Shown piece by piece: positions 28,701 through 38,435 of a stretch of 64,000 nt of DNA; position 1 is the first letter of the stretch; every line of letters begins with the position of its first letter. Both the position numbers and the translations under genes were made by a program. The stretch lies in assembly GCA_977017575.1 (NCBI GenBank), contig CDRNVI010000030.1, positions 1,054,001-1,118,000 on the forward strand. Direction: 5' to 3'. The notes beneath the pieces were generated by a model. It was given only the letters and a program-made list of their open reading frames with translations, was not told the origin of the DNA and searched no databases. The DNA is from Paramoeba atlantica (Eukaryota; Discosea).

Positions 28701-31700
28701 TTAATTTTTTGCCATCCTAGTTTGGGTGCTTTTGTGAAGCGCACCCAGTGAGCTGCAGTAAGAATTGCCCACAAATGTGGAATATTGCGGATAGTGGTTT
28801 TTTCCCAGTGTGTAACAAGAAGATCTTGGACACATTCGCGAACATCTCCATTCGATGTGAGATACCATAAGCTATTTAAATCCTCTTCATCTGCAACGTA
28901 CGATCGGTAAAACAGATCTCGAGAAATTTCTGTTGCGGTGGGATCCCGACTACCCGCAGTACTACGTACACTAGTTTTTGAAGTGGATACGTTAATCGTC
29001 TGCTGCGAGCCACTGGATGAACCATTCTCGTTGGATGCAGAAACATGGTTCGGCGTACTAGTGATAGAAGCTCGCTTCGGCGGTGGTGGTGTACGTAGAT
29101 GAATTGCATTCGGAAGTTTCGGAGTGCGTTGCATTCCAACGAACTGTGAAAGCTGGTGTTCTGATATAGACAGTACGCGGGACAGACTTTTTACGCGACG
29201 CGAAATCTCTCGCAACTCTGGGCAGGCGCATGCACCGTGATCTCGAAGTAGACAACAAAGGCAAAAGTGAAACCCCGCCTCTCGATGAGCAGTTACCTTC
29301 TTACACAAATTTTCCTTGGAGTTATAGTACAGACAAGGACTTGTTGAGTTCTTGTCAGAAGATTTCTGCCATACTAAGCCTCTTATTCCCGATCCGCGTG
29401 CTGACGCTAATAGGGCCCAAAAATAAGGCAATGTGAGTGCCGTACGAGACCAATGATTTGACCACATGTCCTCGGCGCTCGTTCGAACGGCACCTTCGCT
29501 ACACAAATGCCATACGTCACTTAAGTAGATGTCACTTACGATCCATTCTTTGAAGAATTCGTTTCTAGAAATACGGCCTTCGTCCATTTTGAGGTCTTTA
29601 ATACCGGTAACGGAGCTCACATCGTCTAGCAACCTAAGATTCGGATCGTCATCAGTTTTCTTAGTTGTCGGTAATTCAACTTTACCCGGAATAGTAAGCT
29701 CGTCTATGGGATCAGGCGAAAGTGATGCTTCTAGACCATCGGAGTTACCTATGATTGTTCTCATCGGAGATTTAATCGAAGTTTGCGGGTGTTTAACCGG
29801 AAGAACAATTATTTGAGGCGGAGTCAAACGTGTAAATCCCATGAACTTTTGAAGCACCTCAAGATCAACTTCTAGGGTAACAGCAAGCTCCCGAATTCGA
29901 GATTGTAAGCGCTGGAGTGCTAAGCAATTTGACGCTCCGTGTTCTTCAGCACCGCAGCACAAGCAAAAATGAAATCCAGCAGTACCGTGCTTAGCATTTT
30001 GCTTGCATCCGCCAACGGCATGATTATAAAACAAGCAAGGTGTGTGCTGTGTCCTTTTTGCGACATGCCAGACCAAAGACCGAGTAGACGTGTGGGCGGC
30101 ATTTCTACCCGAGCGACAACCGTGTGATGCTGCAAGAAGAGCCCAAAAAAAGGAAGCCGATACTGATATTTGAGCCCAGTGATTGTCAGAAAGGTCTATC
30201 GCACGGGTCCGGATAAGTTCCTGTGAACCCATGTACCATAAATCTCGCATAGTTTCATCTGAGCAGTCTACATAGGTTTGATAAAAATCCTTCTTTGTAA
30301 GCTGCAAACCTGTTTCAGAGCGAGAAAATGCTTTGCTAGGTGAGGTGGCGTGATCTCCCGGGCGTGTCCAAGGTACAGATTTGCGTAAACCGCTCTGTTG
30401 GGCTTCCACCTGGGGAGTAAGACGTTCGGGTGGTGAACGAACGTCATGAATGCTGATTATTTCCCGATCCGGGGTGAACGATGCTCGCTCGTTTGAAGGA
30501 ATGGGGGAGTCAGCTTCGAACGTTTGAAATTCGTTTAAAAATTGCATGGAGTCAAGCAAGGATCCTTGTATTGGGGTAGTCGTAGGCTCAGCAATCCGAA
30601 GCTTTTCAAAGACTGTATCTACACCCGAAGGATTCTCTAGATTCAGGGCATCTTCGGGCCCCGCATCTATATTAAATCCAAACATGGGACGACGCAGCAA
30701 AGAATTCGGCGATTCTGGTTCATCTTCAGTATTTTTTGAACGCATACTTTCTAGTAAAGGCTGCAGGACATTTGTTACGTCCTTTTGGAGAGAAGCTTCA
30801 TCGTGTTGCTCCAAATCTTGCGGATTCATCAACTTTGAAGCAATGGGGTCACTTATAGCCGCGTTTTTGAGACGAGCGCTGGCTTTCAAGCCTTGATGGG
30901 ATTCAAATGGTAGGACTGCATGTCCCTTATGAAATTTCTGTGTGTGTCCCCCGGTAGAACTGGAAGGTAGATTGGGGTGGTAAGGTGTGGCTAATGGGTT
31001 ATACATATTCGAGCGCATGCTGAAGTCGGAAGATCCGTGGGGTGCCGAAATGTTGCGGGGTATCATTTCCAAAGGGTTAGCTGGATGTCCCATGAACTGG
31101 CCGCCATCATGCATCGGTAATTCATTCATACCTGGAAGCGGTGGTGAAAATATGTCCTCATTGTACTGGGGGGGCATGGCCGGATTTGAGCCTTGTGGAT
31201 ATGAAGCCCACGGAGGTGGCATTAGATGGGAAACAGTATCACGAAACAGCCGTCGGAGTTGGGAAATAGTGAACGCTGGAGATTTCAAGCGATAAAAATT
31301 TCTCTCGAAGCAGTCATAGAGCCATATGACACCCGGCGTAGCCCAATATTCTTTATCAGTTGGAGTAATTTCTTCTACACTTTTGGGCTTGTACGTGGTC
31401 CCCGGTTTGGACAGTGACAAGGCGTGTTCTTCAAACAGAAACTTTGAGGAGTAAAATTCATAGAATTGAACTAGAATCTCAAGTGTTGAGCTTACTTCGC
31501 TTTGTAGCTGATAACTCAGTCGCAAAAGCTCCAGTTGCAACGAGAGCTTATGAAATTCATCTAATGCAACTTGCGGAGGAACGAATTGAACCAAATTCTT
31601 ACGCGTCTGACAAACAAAATATGTCCACATCTTCATGATAACTTCGGATCGTAAGCTTGACTTACGGCACGTGAAGAATTCCATTGAATGAGCGAGCTTT

Positions 31701-32275
31701 AAAAGAACTCGAGCGCCCAAGTAAATCATTGGATGTTGTGTGAAGTATAATCTGTGGAGAACAGCTTCAAACACATCTGTCCCACCGAACTTAAGATTAA
31801 AATTGATGTTCGTGTATCTACTCGTTTGATCTACCCGAGAGGGATGCATGCCTTTGGCACGGTACTGAATGCAGTCGTTCCTTTGACTCTCGGTGCCGCG
31901 ACAAAGTAAAATCGTTCCTTTCTCTGAGAGAGACAAAGTAGAAAAATACCGACTAAACTGTACCGCATCGATTTCTGCTGACATTCGTAGCCTAGATTTA
32001 GATCCCATTTGAGATGCCAATGTTTGATCTTCCGGGGATAATGCCGTTAGTTCAAGTGGAGAAGTTGGATCCCAATATCCAAGAGCTAGAGATTGACCTG
32101 AAATGTACACGTTGCGCCGAACTGAGAGACCCGCATTTTTCACATGAGCTTGGATGTCATCTTTCACTTCACATGCCATTTTCCATATCGCAGCGACTGA
32201 TGAAAGTTTGGCTACTGTGAGAATGGTTTTGTGAAGTCGCTCTCGCTGGCTCCCGTCCAACACATAAGGTTGCAT
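25742..32275 (-). CDS. 2,177-residue protein: three CCHH-CCHC modules plus TPR
   Basis: Intact single frame. Residues ~1-350 form an uncharacterised helical domain; ~350-650 is disordered, Pro/Ser/Met-rich. Three copies of a ~150-residue module lie at about 662-815, 904-1048 and 1117-1265. Each begins with an F-Y-x-x-x-V segment, then LW, HW and FWALL/LWAIL aromatic-helix blocks, then PCL[FY]YN and a metal-binding cluster: C-x9-C-x5-H-x5-H running into a zinc knuckle C-x2-C-x4-H-x4-C (module 3 has x3), followed by a Leu/Arg-rich helix. Residues ~1268-1495 are a charged linker; ~1498-1610 is a three-motif TPR of the Hop/SGT type (WKRKGNEAFQSGDYNRSIQC), and the C-terminal ~500 residues are helical repeats resembling an ARM/UNC-45-like solenoid. 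Zinc knuckles suggest nucleic-acid binding, TPRs suggest a chaperone or partner. I do not recognise the whole. The neighbouring gene is its paralogue. Confidence 0.85.
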   Translation of the reverse strand: MQPYVLDGSQRERLHKTILTVAKLSSVAAIWKMACEVKDDIQAHVKNAGLSVRRNVYISGQSLALGYWDPTSPLELTALSPEDQTLASQMGSKSRLRMSAEIDAVQFSRYFSTLSLSEKGTILLCRGTESQRNDCIQYRAKGMHPSRVDQTSRYTNINFNLKFGGTDVFEAVLHRLYFTQHPMIYLGARVLLKLAHSMEFFTCRKSSLRSEVIMKMWTYFVCQTRKNLVQFVPPQVALDEFHKLSLQLELLRLSYQLQSEVSSTLEILVQFYEFYSSKFLFEEHALSLSKPGTTYKPKSVEEITPTDKEYWATPGVIWLYDCFERNFYRLKSPAFTISQLRRLFRDTVSHLMPPPWASYPQGSNPAMPPQYNEDIFSPPLPGMNELPMHDGGQFMGHPANPLEMIPRNISAPHGSSDFSMRSNMYNPLATPYHPNLPSSSTGGHTQKFHKGHAVLPFESHQGLKASARLKNAAISDPIASKLMNPQDLEQHDEASLQKDVTNVLQPLLESMRSKNTEDEPESPNSLLRRPMFGFNIDAGPEDALNLENPSGVDTVFEKLRIAEPTTTPIQGSLLDSMQFLNEFQTFEADSPIPSNERASFTPDREIISIHDVRSPPERLTPQVEAQQSGLRKSVPWTRPGDHATSPSKAFSRSETGLQLTKKDFYQTYVDCSDETMRDLWYMGSQELIRTRAIDLSDNHWAQISVSASFFWALLAASHGCRSGRNAAHTSTRSLVWHVAKRTQHTPCLFYNHAVGGCKQNAKHGTAGFHFCLCCGAEEHGASNCLALQRLQSRIRELAVTLEVDLEVLQKFMGFTRLTPPQIIVLPVKHPQTSIKSPMRTIIGNSDGLEASLSPDPIDELTIPGKVELPTTKKTDDDPNLRLLDDVSSVTGIKDLKMDEGRISRNEFFKEWIVSDIYLSDVWHLCSEGAVRTSAEDMWSNHWSRTALTLPYFWALLASARGSGIRGLVWQKSSDKNSTSPCLYYNSKENLCKKVTAHREAGFHFCLCCLLRDHGACACPELREISRRVKSLSRVLSISEHQLSQFVGMQRTPKLPNAIHLRTPPPPKRASITSTPNHVSASNENGSSSGSQQTINVSTSKTSVRSTAGSRDPTATEISRDLFYRSYVADEEDLNSLWYLTSNGDVRECVQDLLVTHWEKTTIRNIPHLWAILTAAHWVRFTKAPKLGWQKIKHTHRYPCLYYNNSENNCNQQERHRTAGFHYCLCCGEEHGVYHCKVMRRLQKRMDYFAMQFGMSKGELEKIIGINNESVPQFIHINKRTHINGEIDNIPEPEKSKKTPTFSPKNETQVSSSSGVKEKGTIATDLSARKEKKTETSETKSNRTVSQTDKGRNADRNARQDTSAEQIELLCGTKESKTKTKKARPSLDIGDDLTVMLDIRKNKGNKKGIRSSAQGRRALDLTSAETEWLLRSPVTDELVASMELWSSGRHDSKGCSCHIDTEETTVEDAEISSNLDLSLTDSEEQIETTGKSKSKPATASEWKRKGNEAFQSGDYNRSIQCYSSGIQAEPQLASLYYNRAIAYLRLEKHKKAHEDATACVVLAPQWARAHLCLGECLRLLGKWHAASDAHRRALEVDPSSKLVKSRCNQLVSQASLTAIRTCVTFLDSSAFDPEVMAQATCRILYILDQSHPENETQSIRPLPSSYDFIFEKIMDLLQDRSIKHVNLLGDCLCILGYFAPKNANYVVAKVAAHFRCMAENDTRLWPLIYRGCCGDFAELSRQCYPRDLAELYRRLCLDELDVFITTGTKLVSRRQYDAIWWLMLLLYYMIRTRQSRTATSETPRETNTVEDVKWEHFKVLLDGVQYIFNALPQKNQLECIEAVTGILCRALLCGHVQRVLKYGILQQIFSILPRHTPFQLGVAPLTASEGRAANMLFSTLLTLTKYHNTPLIKVAHSEDLLLLNLACWYVPTRRQWHLAVDPLRFMMQTDENLTRSFMQDSHMIAMVTHILYTDTHCSHLRCMTRLVSQCCAANETYLQAFVRSGALLAICMRANICWAMLELLHRAAAPYSLDTFFKVSEENATVEVVTRPIELYPDIRGLFSVFRKASKEDEPVRRSLGLQLRTFGLLPMLCDTFERAASTLPSTSCPFCGSPRSVSKKENKQNLAKNVAFEHHKKGLEMEAKQVRDAVNSAIGPLIYDDTEDEEAAHISDRSFAG

Positions 32276-33211
32276 TAGCTTGACGTTACTTGGACACTAC
32301 GTCAAAAAGGAAATAACAAACAACCTAAATTGAAATGAAATATGTTGTGTACGACAAATTAGCTACTCTACTGAGTACGTTATTCACATTCAAAAAAGAA
32401 ACAGATGAAGTGGTTTAAGTTTACGCTCTAATACGTTGAAAATGTATTCACCCTGTGGTGTACATTTGTCAATGAAGTAAATTACCGGAGCAGGATGGAG
32501 CTATTATTGCCTTCACTATTATGTAATTAATTCAATTAATAAAATTGCTCTTTCAGCGGCTATCATTCACGTAAATACATCTGGACTATCGACACAGTAC
32601 TATAGTATCTGCATCGACTAGACAAAAGTGGTACACTATAATCATAAAAGGTTGAACCTAACCGAAGTTACACTCTCCTTCACCAGAAAAATATACAATA
32701 ACTTCTTTTCTCAAAAAATAAAATGTGTACGAAATCATACGTACATACATGTACGTAATATGCATGTACGTAGAATATATTTGTGCATTGGAGCAACGCT
32801 CTACGCCACTCCAGAGATAACTGAAATCCGATAGGAAAAAACTGAGAGACAGTGAATTCACAATGTGTTTAAATATTTCATATAAAACATTTACTTAAAA
32901 CAAGCAATGCCATTTTACGATCTACTCATTATTCCGGGAATAAATCAAATGCAATGGTTAGTATCAATATGTGCGGTGAGTAGAAAATATCCGCAGTGTT
33001 AATTTTGTTGACTTTACGCTGCAAAACGTAATTTTGTACTCCATTGGGAAAGATGATCCCCCCGGTTTCAATACAACATCTCTTCGTTAAGAGAACATAT
33101 TTCCATTTTACCTCTCTCTTTGTTCGTGTAGAAATCTTTTGAAGGAATAATACGGTATACTTTTGTATACCGTATACCCCCCAGCGTACAAGTAAAGTTT
33201 AAACAGCCGCA
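32276..33211. other. 0.9 kb spacer between the two paralogues
   Basis: No gene. It includes a TACGTACATACATGTACGTA alternating purine-pyrimidine cluster at about 32738-32780. Just beyond the stop of the next gene is a short hairpin, ACGGTATAC-TTTT-GTATACCGT, at about 33150-33171, which would fold in that gene's 3' UTR. Confidence 0.6.
33150..33171 (-). other. Short 3'-UTR hairpin
   Basis: A nine-base perfect stem (ACGGTATAC/GTATACCGT) with a four-base loop lies about 40 bp past the stop codon of the 33.2 kb gene and would be transcribed in its 3' UTR. Whether it acts in 3'-end formation or mRNA control is unknown. Confidence 0.5.
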
Positions 33212-36200
33212 TTACAGCATATGATACAATACGAGTAGAACGAAAACGCATACTGTAATGCAAAACACCATATAGGGGATGTTTCCGAACAAACGTAAGT
33301 GATCATGAAGTCCGATAAGGAGTGATGCAAAAGCTTCATGTAGTAAATCAGAATATGACTTGCTGTGTATTTTACTGAAAGGAGATGTCGCTTTCTCCTG
33401 TGAGTGGCGATTTATTTGTTTCTGATGAATATGTGAAACCTGATTTGCTTTTTCGTCGACAATATCTGAAGTTGTTCGTTTGTGAGCAGTTTCGCTCTGC
33501 TCAAAGCTTTCCATTGCTTCGCAGACCATAGGAGTCTTGAATTCTTCAGTGTCGTTTAGAGATTCCGCATACCGCTTCTGTTCTAAAGAGCTTAAATCGC
33601 GACGAATTGACTCTAGATCCTGCTGCTTGCGGAGATGCGAATCTTTCGATATTTGAAAACTCTTTTCTAGAATTTGAAAGTGCGCTTGATCCTCCGAATT
33701 TGAAAATTCATCTAGCTTTAGAATACTCTGCGCACGCTCATATTGTTGACGATGAAGCTCATGTTGTGCGAAGGCTAGTCGCTCTTCATCATAGGCCCTG
33801 TCCAACGCTTCTTGTTTGTGAACAACGTCATGTTCGAAAGCATAGAATGAGTTATCCTCTGAAGTACCATTTGATGTATTCAACACTTCATTCAAAGTTG
33901 GGTCTACTCCTCCTTGAGCAGCAGGGACTGCCAAACTTTTCTGCGCCGCAGTGTTGGAAGTGGAACGGGACCGAGAGTACTCCGTATTGTTAAGGTCTCG
34001 AATGTAAAATACTGAGCGTGATGGAGGGCCTGTAATGCCTAATAGTCGATCAAATCCATCACGCGTGAGGCCGAACTGTTGCGAAAAGTGGATAAGCCTC
34101 TTTTCCAATCTTTTTAGATTTCGACAAGTTCGGGCTCCATGATCAGTTTCGCCGCAACACAAACAAAAATGAAAACCCGCCGGGACGTGCCTTTCCGAAA
34201 GAGCACACATGTTGTCAGCCTTGTTGAAATAGAGGCAAGGGTAGCCTTGAGGATGCTTACGACGTTGCCAATTGAATGTGTGTGGCTTTAAAAACCTTAC
34301 CCAATGCGCTGCAGTTAATATGGCCCATAGACGAGGCACGTCTCGAAACGACGTCTTGTACCAATGACGTGTCATTACCGTCTCAGCGCAACTTTGAGCA
34401 TCATCACTAGAGGTCACAAACCAAAGACTGCGAAGATCATCTTCCGAAGTCACAAACACGTCGTAAAATCGAGTTCTAGAAATCGAAATCACTTTTTGGA
34501 CTTCATCTAACATAAAATTTCTGCGAAAAGATGATTCATCACTTTCTTCGCCCGCACCTGAATCATCACTAATAGTATTCTTTGATGTCGATGGTGTTAT
34601 GTCGGCATTCCTTTTTGTCACTGCTATCGTAACAGAGATAGAAAAACGATCATTTATTTTTTCCGTCCCAAAGATTTCCGCTACAGCGGCTACCGATGTT
34701 CCCAGATCGTGCGCGAATTGTTGTATTGCACTCCGCAAGCCTTTCATTGTGGAACAGTTTGCCGCATCGTGGTGAGAATGCCCACAGCAAAGACAAAAAT
34801 GTTTATTCTGAATATGTTGAACATTCTTGTTAACACAGTTTCCCGTGTTGTAAGCGAAGCAAGGAGTTTCTGATATGGAGTAGTCCAATTTCACCCAAAA
34901 CGGCGTAACAACAGACTCTGTCCATACAGCAGCCAGGAGGGTCCAAAAGAACGGCATAGATGACGGACATTCTCTTAACAATGCGAAAGCCTTCTTTCTC
35001 AATCTCGAATTGTTCCCCATTTTCCAAATATCGCGCAATTTTAAGTTTGATGCAACAAAATTTTGGTAGATGTCTTGTTTAGAGGCAGTTAGTCGAGTTT
35101 TCGAAAGTGAAGGATGTTTATCCATATCTTTCATAAGAAAAACATCTCGAAATCTGTTTAACGGTGTAAGGCGAGAAGCCGGAGAGCATGATCTCGTGCG
35201 CGCTGAAGGCTGTGCCCGATGATTTTCTACGCTCTCAGATGATGACACATTATTAATCACCTGGCTTTTAGTATTTCCGTGCGCGTGAAGTGGCATGGCA
35301 GTTTCGTTTAATAGCACCACGATTGTTGGAGGAGGTTCACTTTCTTGCAACCCGAAGAATTGCATGAGAGTCTCTTCAGATACTTTCAAAAGGACCCCTA
35401 AGTCACGCAGAAGACGTTCCAATTTGTTTAGACTTGGACAAATATGAGCACCGTGATCACCACGGCCACAGCACAAACAAAAATGAAAGCCCTGTGTTTC
35501 GTGATCTTCGTTGCGGTTGCACTTATACTTCTCCAGATTGAAGAATAAACACGGACTCTGGTGAATCTTTTTGACGAGCTGCCACGTAAATAATTCTTGA
35601 ATGTTCGACCTTCCTTTAGTACGGTGCATAGTGGTGAGCAGAGCCCAGTGAAATGGTGCTTGTAGTCCTGTCAGAGACCAGTGATGAGTCACACGTGTCA
35701 TGGCTCGTGATCGGATGGATTCGTTAGATCCCATGCTCCATAGCTCCACAAGCGTTGCGTCTCCATGTTCAATGAAAGTGTGATAGAAATCATCATGTTG
35801 CATCGTGACCCGGGGATACACGGCTTCTAAGGTATCATCCTTACGAATTTCATGTGGCAATACTTTTTCTTCGAGATGTACCGCCTTATGGGCCATATCA
35901 TTGTACATTTCGCCTTGATGTTCCAGGAAATTTTCATCCAATATATACATTTCTTTCTGGGCATTGGTAGACATTTCGATCGCAGTTGGTACGATTTCCT
36001 GCTTCGCTGGAGACGATATAAAAGCAAATGGTTTGTTTTCATGACGAGTGTGTGGCTCAGTGACGTCATCAGGAAGAAGTTCCAGCCAAGAACCAGCAAT
36101 GTGACTCGCAAGCGAGATCGTGTCCGGGGATGGCGGCACCAAGTGTACTTTTAAAAACGGAGAATTACTCAAGGGTCGTTTTTCATGAAACTCAGAGTGA

Positions 36201-37189
36201 TTGGCATCACTCTCAAGAAATTCAGAGTATCCCGTACCTTGTTTCCGGAATTCTGAAGATGTGTACATTGCGAGATCCCGAAACTCGTCCACATTGGTTG
36301 CATTCATTTCATCGTGAATTCTATCTCCTTGTGAGGGTATGTACCGATTTCGATTTCTTCTACGTTGGGCGTTTGCAGTTTCGTACGGCATCGGTGTGCC
36401 TTCCAGACGTGCATTGCTTTCGGCTTCCTGATTTTCTAGTGCATAGTACTCACCATAGGGCGCACTAGCGGAATTTTCAAATCCGGGTGTCATACCGCGA
36501 CGAGCTCGAAACACTCTTCCTGCGTCATATTCTGACGTAGATGGGGGGTACGGAACACGACGACCTCGCATCATCGAGCCATGAAGAGAGCCACGATGGA
36601 CAGGTGAAATCGAAACGTCAGGTGAAATCGGAGGAGGGAGAGGGTAAGGAACATCCATCGGGTGGCCCATTCCCCCGCGGTCCATTCGTCCGCGCGTGTT
36701 CCTGCCACGGCGAGAAAAGTGGGGGACCGGGTCGCGTCCTAGAGCGCCTGGCATGGGGTACCCGTGCTCGGTAAATCCTGGCGGGGGATAAAACGACGGG
36801 GGGACAAGACCGTAGGGTCCACTGTCAGGGTGCTGTGGGGAGGGTAGAAAAGGGGGAAGAAAGTCGGAGTCGTGCTCCATTTCCGGAGCAAAGGGCATGC
36901 CACCACCGCGTTGAGTCCTGCGGGAAATCCTACCCTCTCGAGGGCGCGAGTGTGTCAGTCGTTGTGGCCCACTTCGAGAGGTATGTCTGTCACCCCGACG
37001 TCTCGGCTCAGGTCGATCGGAATCGTGTTGCCTGTCACTGGGAATCTCGGTGTGTGGTTCTTTTGCAAGGTCCTTCGATGTAACACGTTTAAGAACCCGT
37101 ATGGGTGGAGTGCGTTCCTCAGGCCGCTTCGCAGAGCCCGTCATGTCGGCGCAAGTTAATTCTTTGTGACTGGGGCTTTCTGAGGTCAT
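33212..37189 (-). CDS. 1,325-residue tail-anchored protein: three CCHH-CCHC modules
   Basis: Intact frame. Residues ~50-235 are Arg/Gly/Pro-rich with RRG/RGG-type clusters (SRRTQRGGG, RRGRNTRGRMDRGG, MMRGRR), an RNA-binding style low-complexity region. The three modules lie at about 466-614, 705-842 and 905-1053 and match those of the 25.7 kb gene: PCLFFN, C-x9-C-x5-H-x5-H and knuckle CLCCGRGDHGAHIC in module 1. Module 2 has shortened first-site spacing (C-x7-C-x6-H-x4-H). Module 3 is most like module 3 of the other gene (HW.KT....P.LWAILTAAHWVRF shared). A charged coiled coil spans ~1130-1230. The last ~22 residues form one hydrophobic segment (YMVFCITVCVFVLLVLYHML) next to the C-terminus, the layout of a tail-anchored membrane protein. 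I infer an RNA-binding protein tethered to a cytoplasmic membrane face. Confidence 0.85.
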   Translation of the reverse strand: MTSESPSHKELTCADMTGSAKRPEERTPPIRVLKRVTSKDLAKEPHTEIPSDRQHDSDRPEPRRRGDRHTSRSGPQRLTHSRPREGRISRRTQRGGGMPFAPEMEHDSDFLPPFLPSPQHPDSGPYGLVPPSFYPPPGFTEHGYPMPGALGRDPVPHFSRRGRNTRGRMDRGGMGHPMDVPYPLPPPISPDVSISPVHRGSLHGSMMRGRRVPYPPSTSEYDAGRVFRARRGMTPGFENSASAPYGEYYALENQEAESNARLEGTPMPYETANAQRRRNRNRYIPSQGDRIHDEMNATNVDEFRDLAMYTSSEFRKQGTGYSEFLESDANHSEFHEKRPLSNSPFLKVHLVPPSPDTISLASHIAGSWLELLPDDVTEPHTRHENKPFAFISSPAKQEIVPTAIEMSTNAQKEMYILDENFLEHQGEMYNDMAHKAVHLEEKVLPHEIRKDDTLEAVYPRVTMQHDDFYHTFIEHGDATLVELWSMGSNESIRSRAMTRVTHHWSLTGLQAPFHWALLTTMHRTKGRSNIQELFTWQLVKKIHQSPCLFFNLEKYKCNRNEDHETQGFHFCLCCGRGDHGAHICPSLNKLERLLRDLGVLLKVSEETLMQFFGLQESEPPPTIVVLLNETAMPLHAHGNTKSQVINNVSSSESVENHRAQPSARTRSCSPASRLTPLNRFRDVFLMKDMDKHPSLSKTRLTASKQDIYQNFVASNLKLRDIWKMGNNSRLRKKAFALLRECPSSMPFFWTLLAAVWTESVVTPFWVKLDYSISETPCFAYNTGNCVNKNVQHIQNKHFCLCCGHSHHDAANCSTMKGLRSAIQQFAHDLGTSVAAVAEIFGTEKINDRFSISVTIAVTKRNADITPSTSKNTISDDSGAGEESDESSFRRNFMLDEVQKVISISRTRFYDVFVTSEDDLRSLWFVTSSDDAQSCAETVMTRHWYKTSFRDVPRLWAILTAAHWVRFLKPHTFNWQRRKHPQGYPCLYFNKADNMCALSERHVPAGFHFCLCCGETDHGARTCRNLKRLEKRLIHFSQQFGLTRDGFDRLLGITGPPSRSVFYIRDLNNTEYSRSRSTSNTAAQKSLAVPAAQGGVDPTLNEVLNTSNGTSEDNSFYAFEHDVVHKQEALDRAYDEERLAFAQHELHRQQYERAQSILKLDEFSNSEDQAHFQILEKSFQISKDSHLRKQQDLESIRRDLSSLEQKRYAESLNDTEEFKTPMVCEAMESFEQSETAHKRTTSDIVDEKANQVSHIHQKQINRHSQEKATSPFSKIHSKSYSDLLHEAFASLLIGLHDHLRLFGNIPYMVFCITVCVFVLLVLYHML

Positions 37190-38435
37190 GACATAAAATC
37201 ACCGATACGCGTAAAGATTCTGATAAGAAACTAGAACACAAAAGGCAAATTATTGATAGAAGAATATGTTTTGATAACTTTTGCATGTCTATGTGCATGC
37301 GTGTAATACAACGTGCGTGCATGTATATCAATAGTGCATCTTACAAAAAGGTAGGACATTTCGTGATGCGCAACAGGAAGAATAGAGAACACATAAATTT
37401 CATAAATAGAGAACAACTGAAAACTCGCTGATAAGACACTTTTTCCTATACACCCCCATATAACGATCATATCGATCGTGCAAATCCGTTTAATCAAGAT
37501 AATGTGAAAACACAAACATGCGCTAACGTTACGAAGCTAGAAAATACACAGCAAGAAAGAATAGCAAACCTAAATAGTTCATATAGGAAAACTAGAGAGG
37601 AATGTGGCGCGAGATTAAAGCCCTACGAAAGAAAAATCAGACTCAAAAGATATAAGGTTGAGAGCGAGTGATACGAAATGCAAAAAATAACACAACTACT
37701 CACAAAAGTGACGGTGTTGCATAAAAAGTGCGAGACGTGCAATATAGCTTATATTGGCTTTCGCAATATAACATCGGAAAAGGTCTGTATAACATCGAAA
37801 AAAAATGGAAGTATCGAGGCTCGTTGAGAACCAAATCAAACAATCGAGTAACGAAATAACTCACTCCAGAAAAAGAAAGTGCATAGAATAGACGTTTAAA
37901 AAATATGGTTCATAGAAAACTATAGCAAACTGGGAGAACATTTAACTTTTTTATACGAAATCGAAATTTATAAAAAATTAGCAGAATTATTATAAAAAAT
38001 TGTAAGAAAACCGCCTCGACTCGAAAACCATCTTTGAGATAAACAAATTTGGAGAGCCGAATTTAAGGACCACACAATCAAGAACTTGCTACTCAAAATA
38101 ACATAAAGTTCATAACACCTTATTGAAAGGCTAAATCATTTACTTAACCCCATACTCTTAAAATTCCGTCACACACAACAGACGACATGCGTACCTTATC
38201 TAGCTGACCCTTTCAATCTTCTCCACGTCACGTTGTTCTATCCTGCTTTATCTCTCCTTCCAAACTTCCTCCAAACTCCTTTCTTTCTCAAACACAAGAT
38301 TTACATCGTAGACCCAAAAAAACCCTGAGGCAAAGTCCCATCCTAAACCCCAATTTAAAACGACCCTACTACCATAGTACTGTACTCGTCAATACAATAC
38401 CCCCTTTGTCCCCCCCACCCCCTCTCCCCCCCGCC
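37190..38435. other. 1.2 kb AT-rich spacer, no gene seen
   Basis: A-rich on the plus strand with only short frames. It probably holds the 5' flank of the tail-anchored gene and the 3' flank of the RRM gene. No repeat family recognised. Confidence 0.5.
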
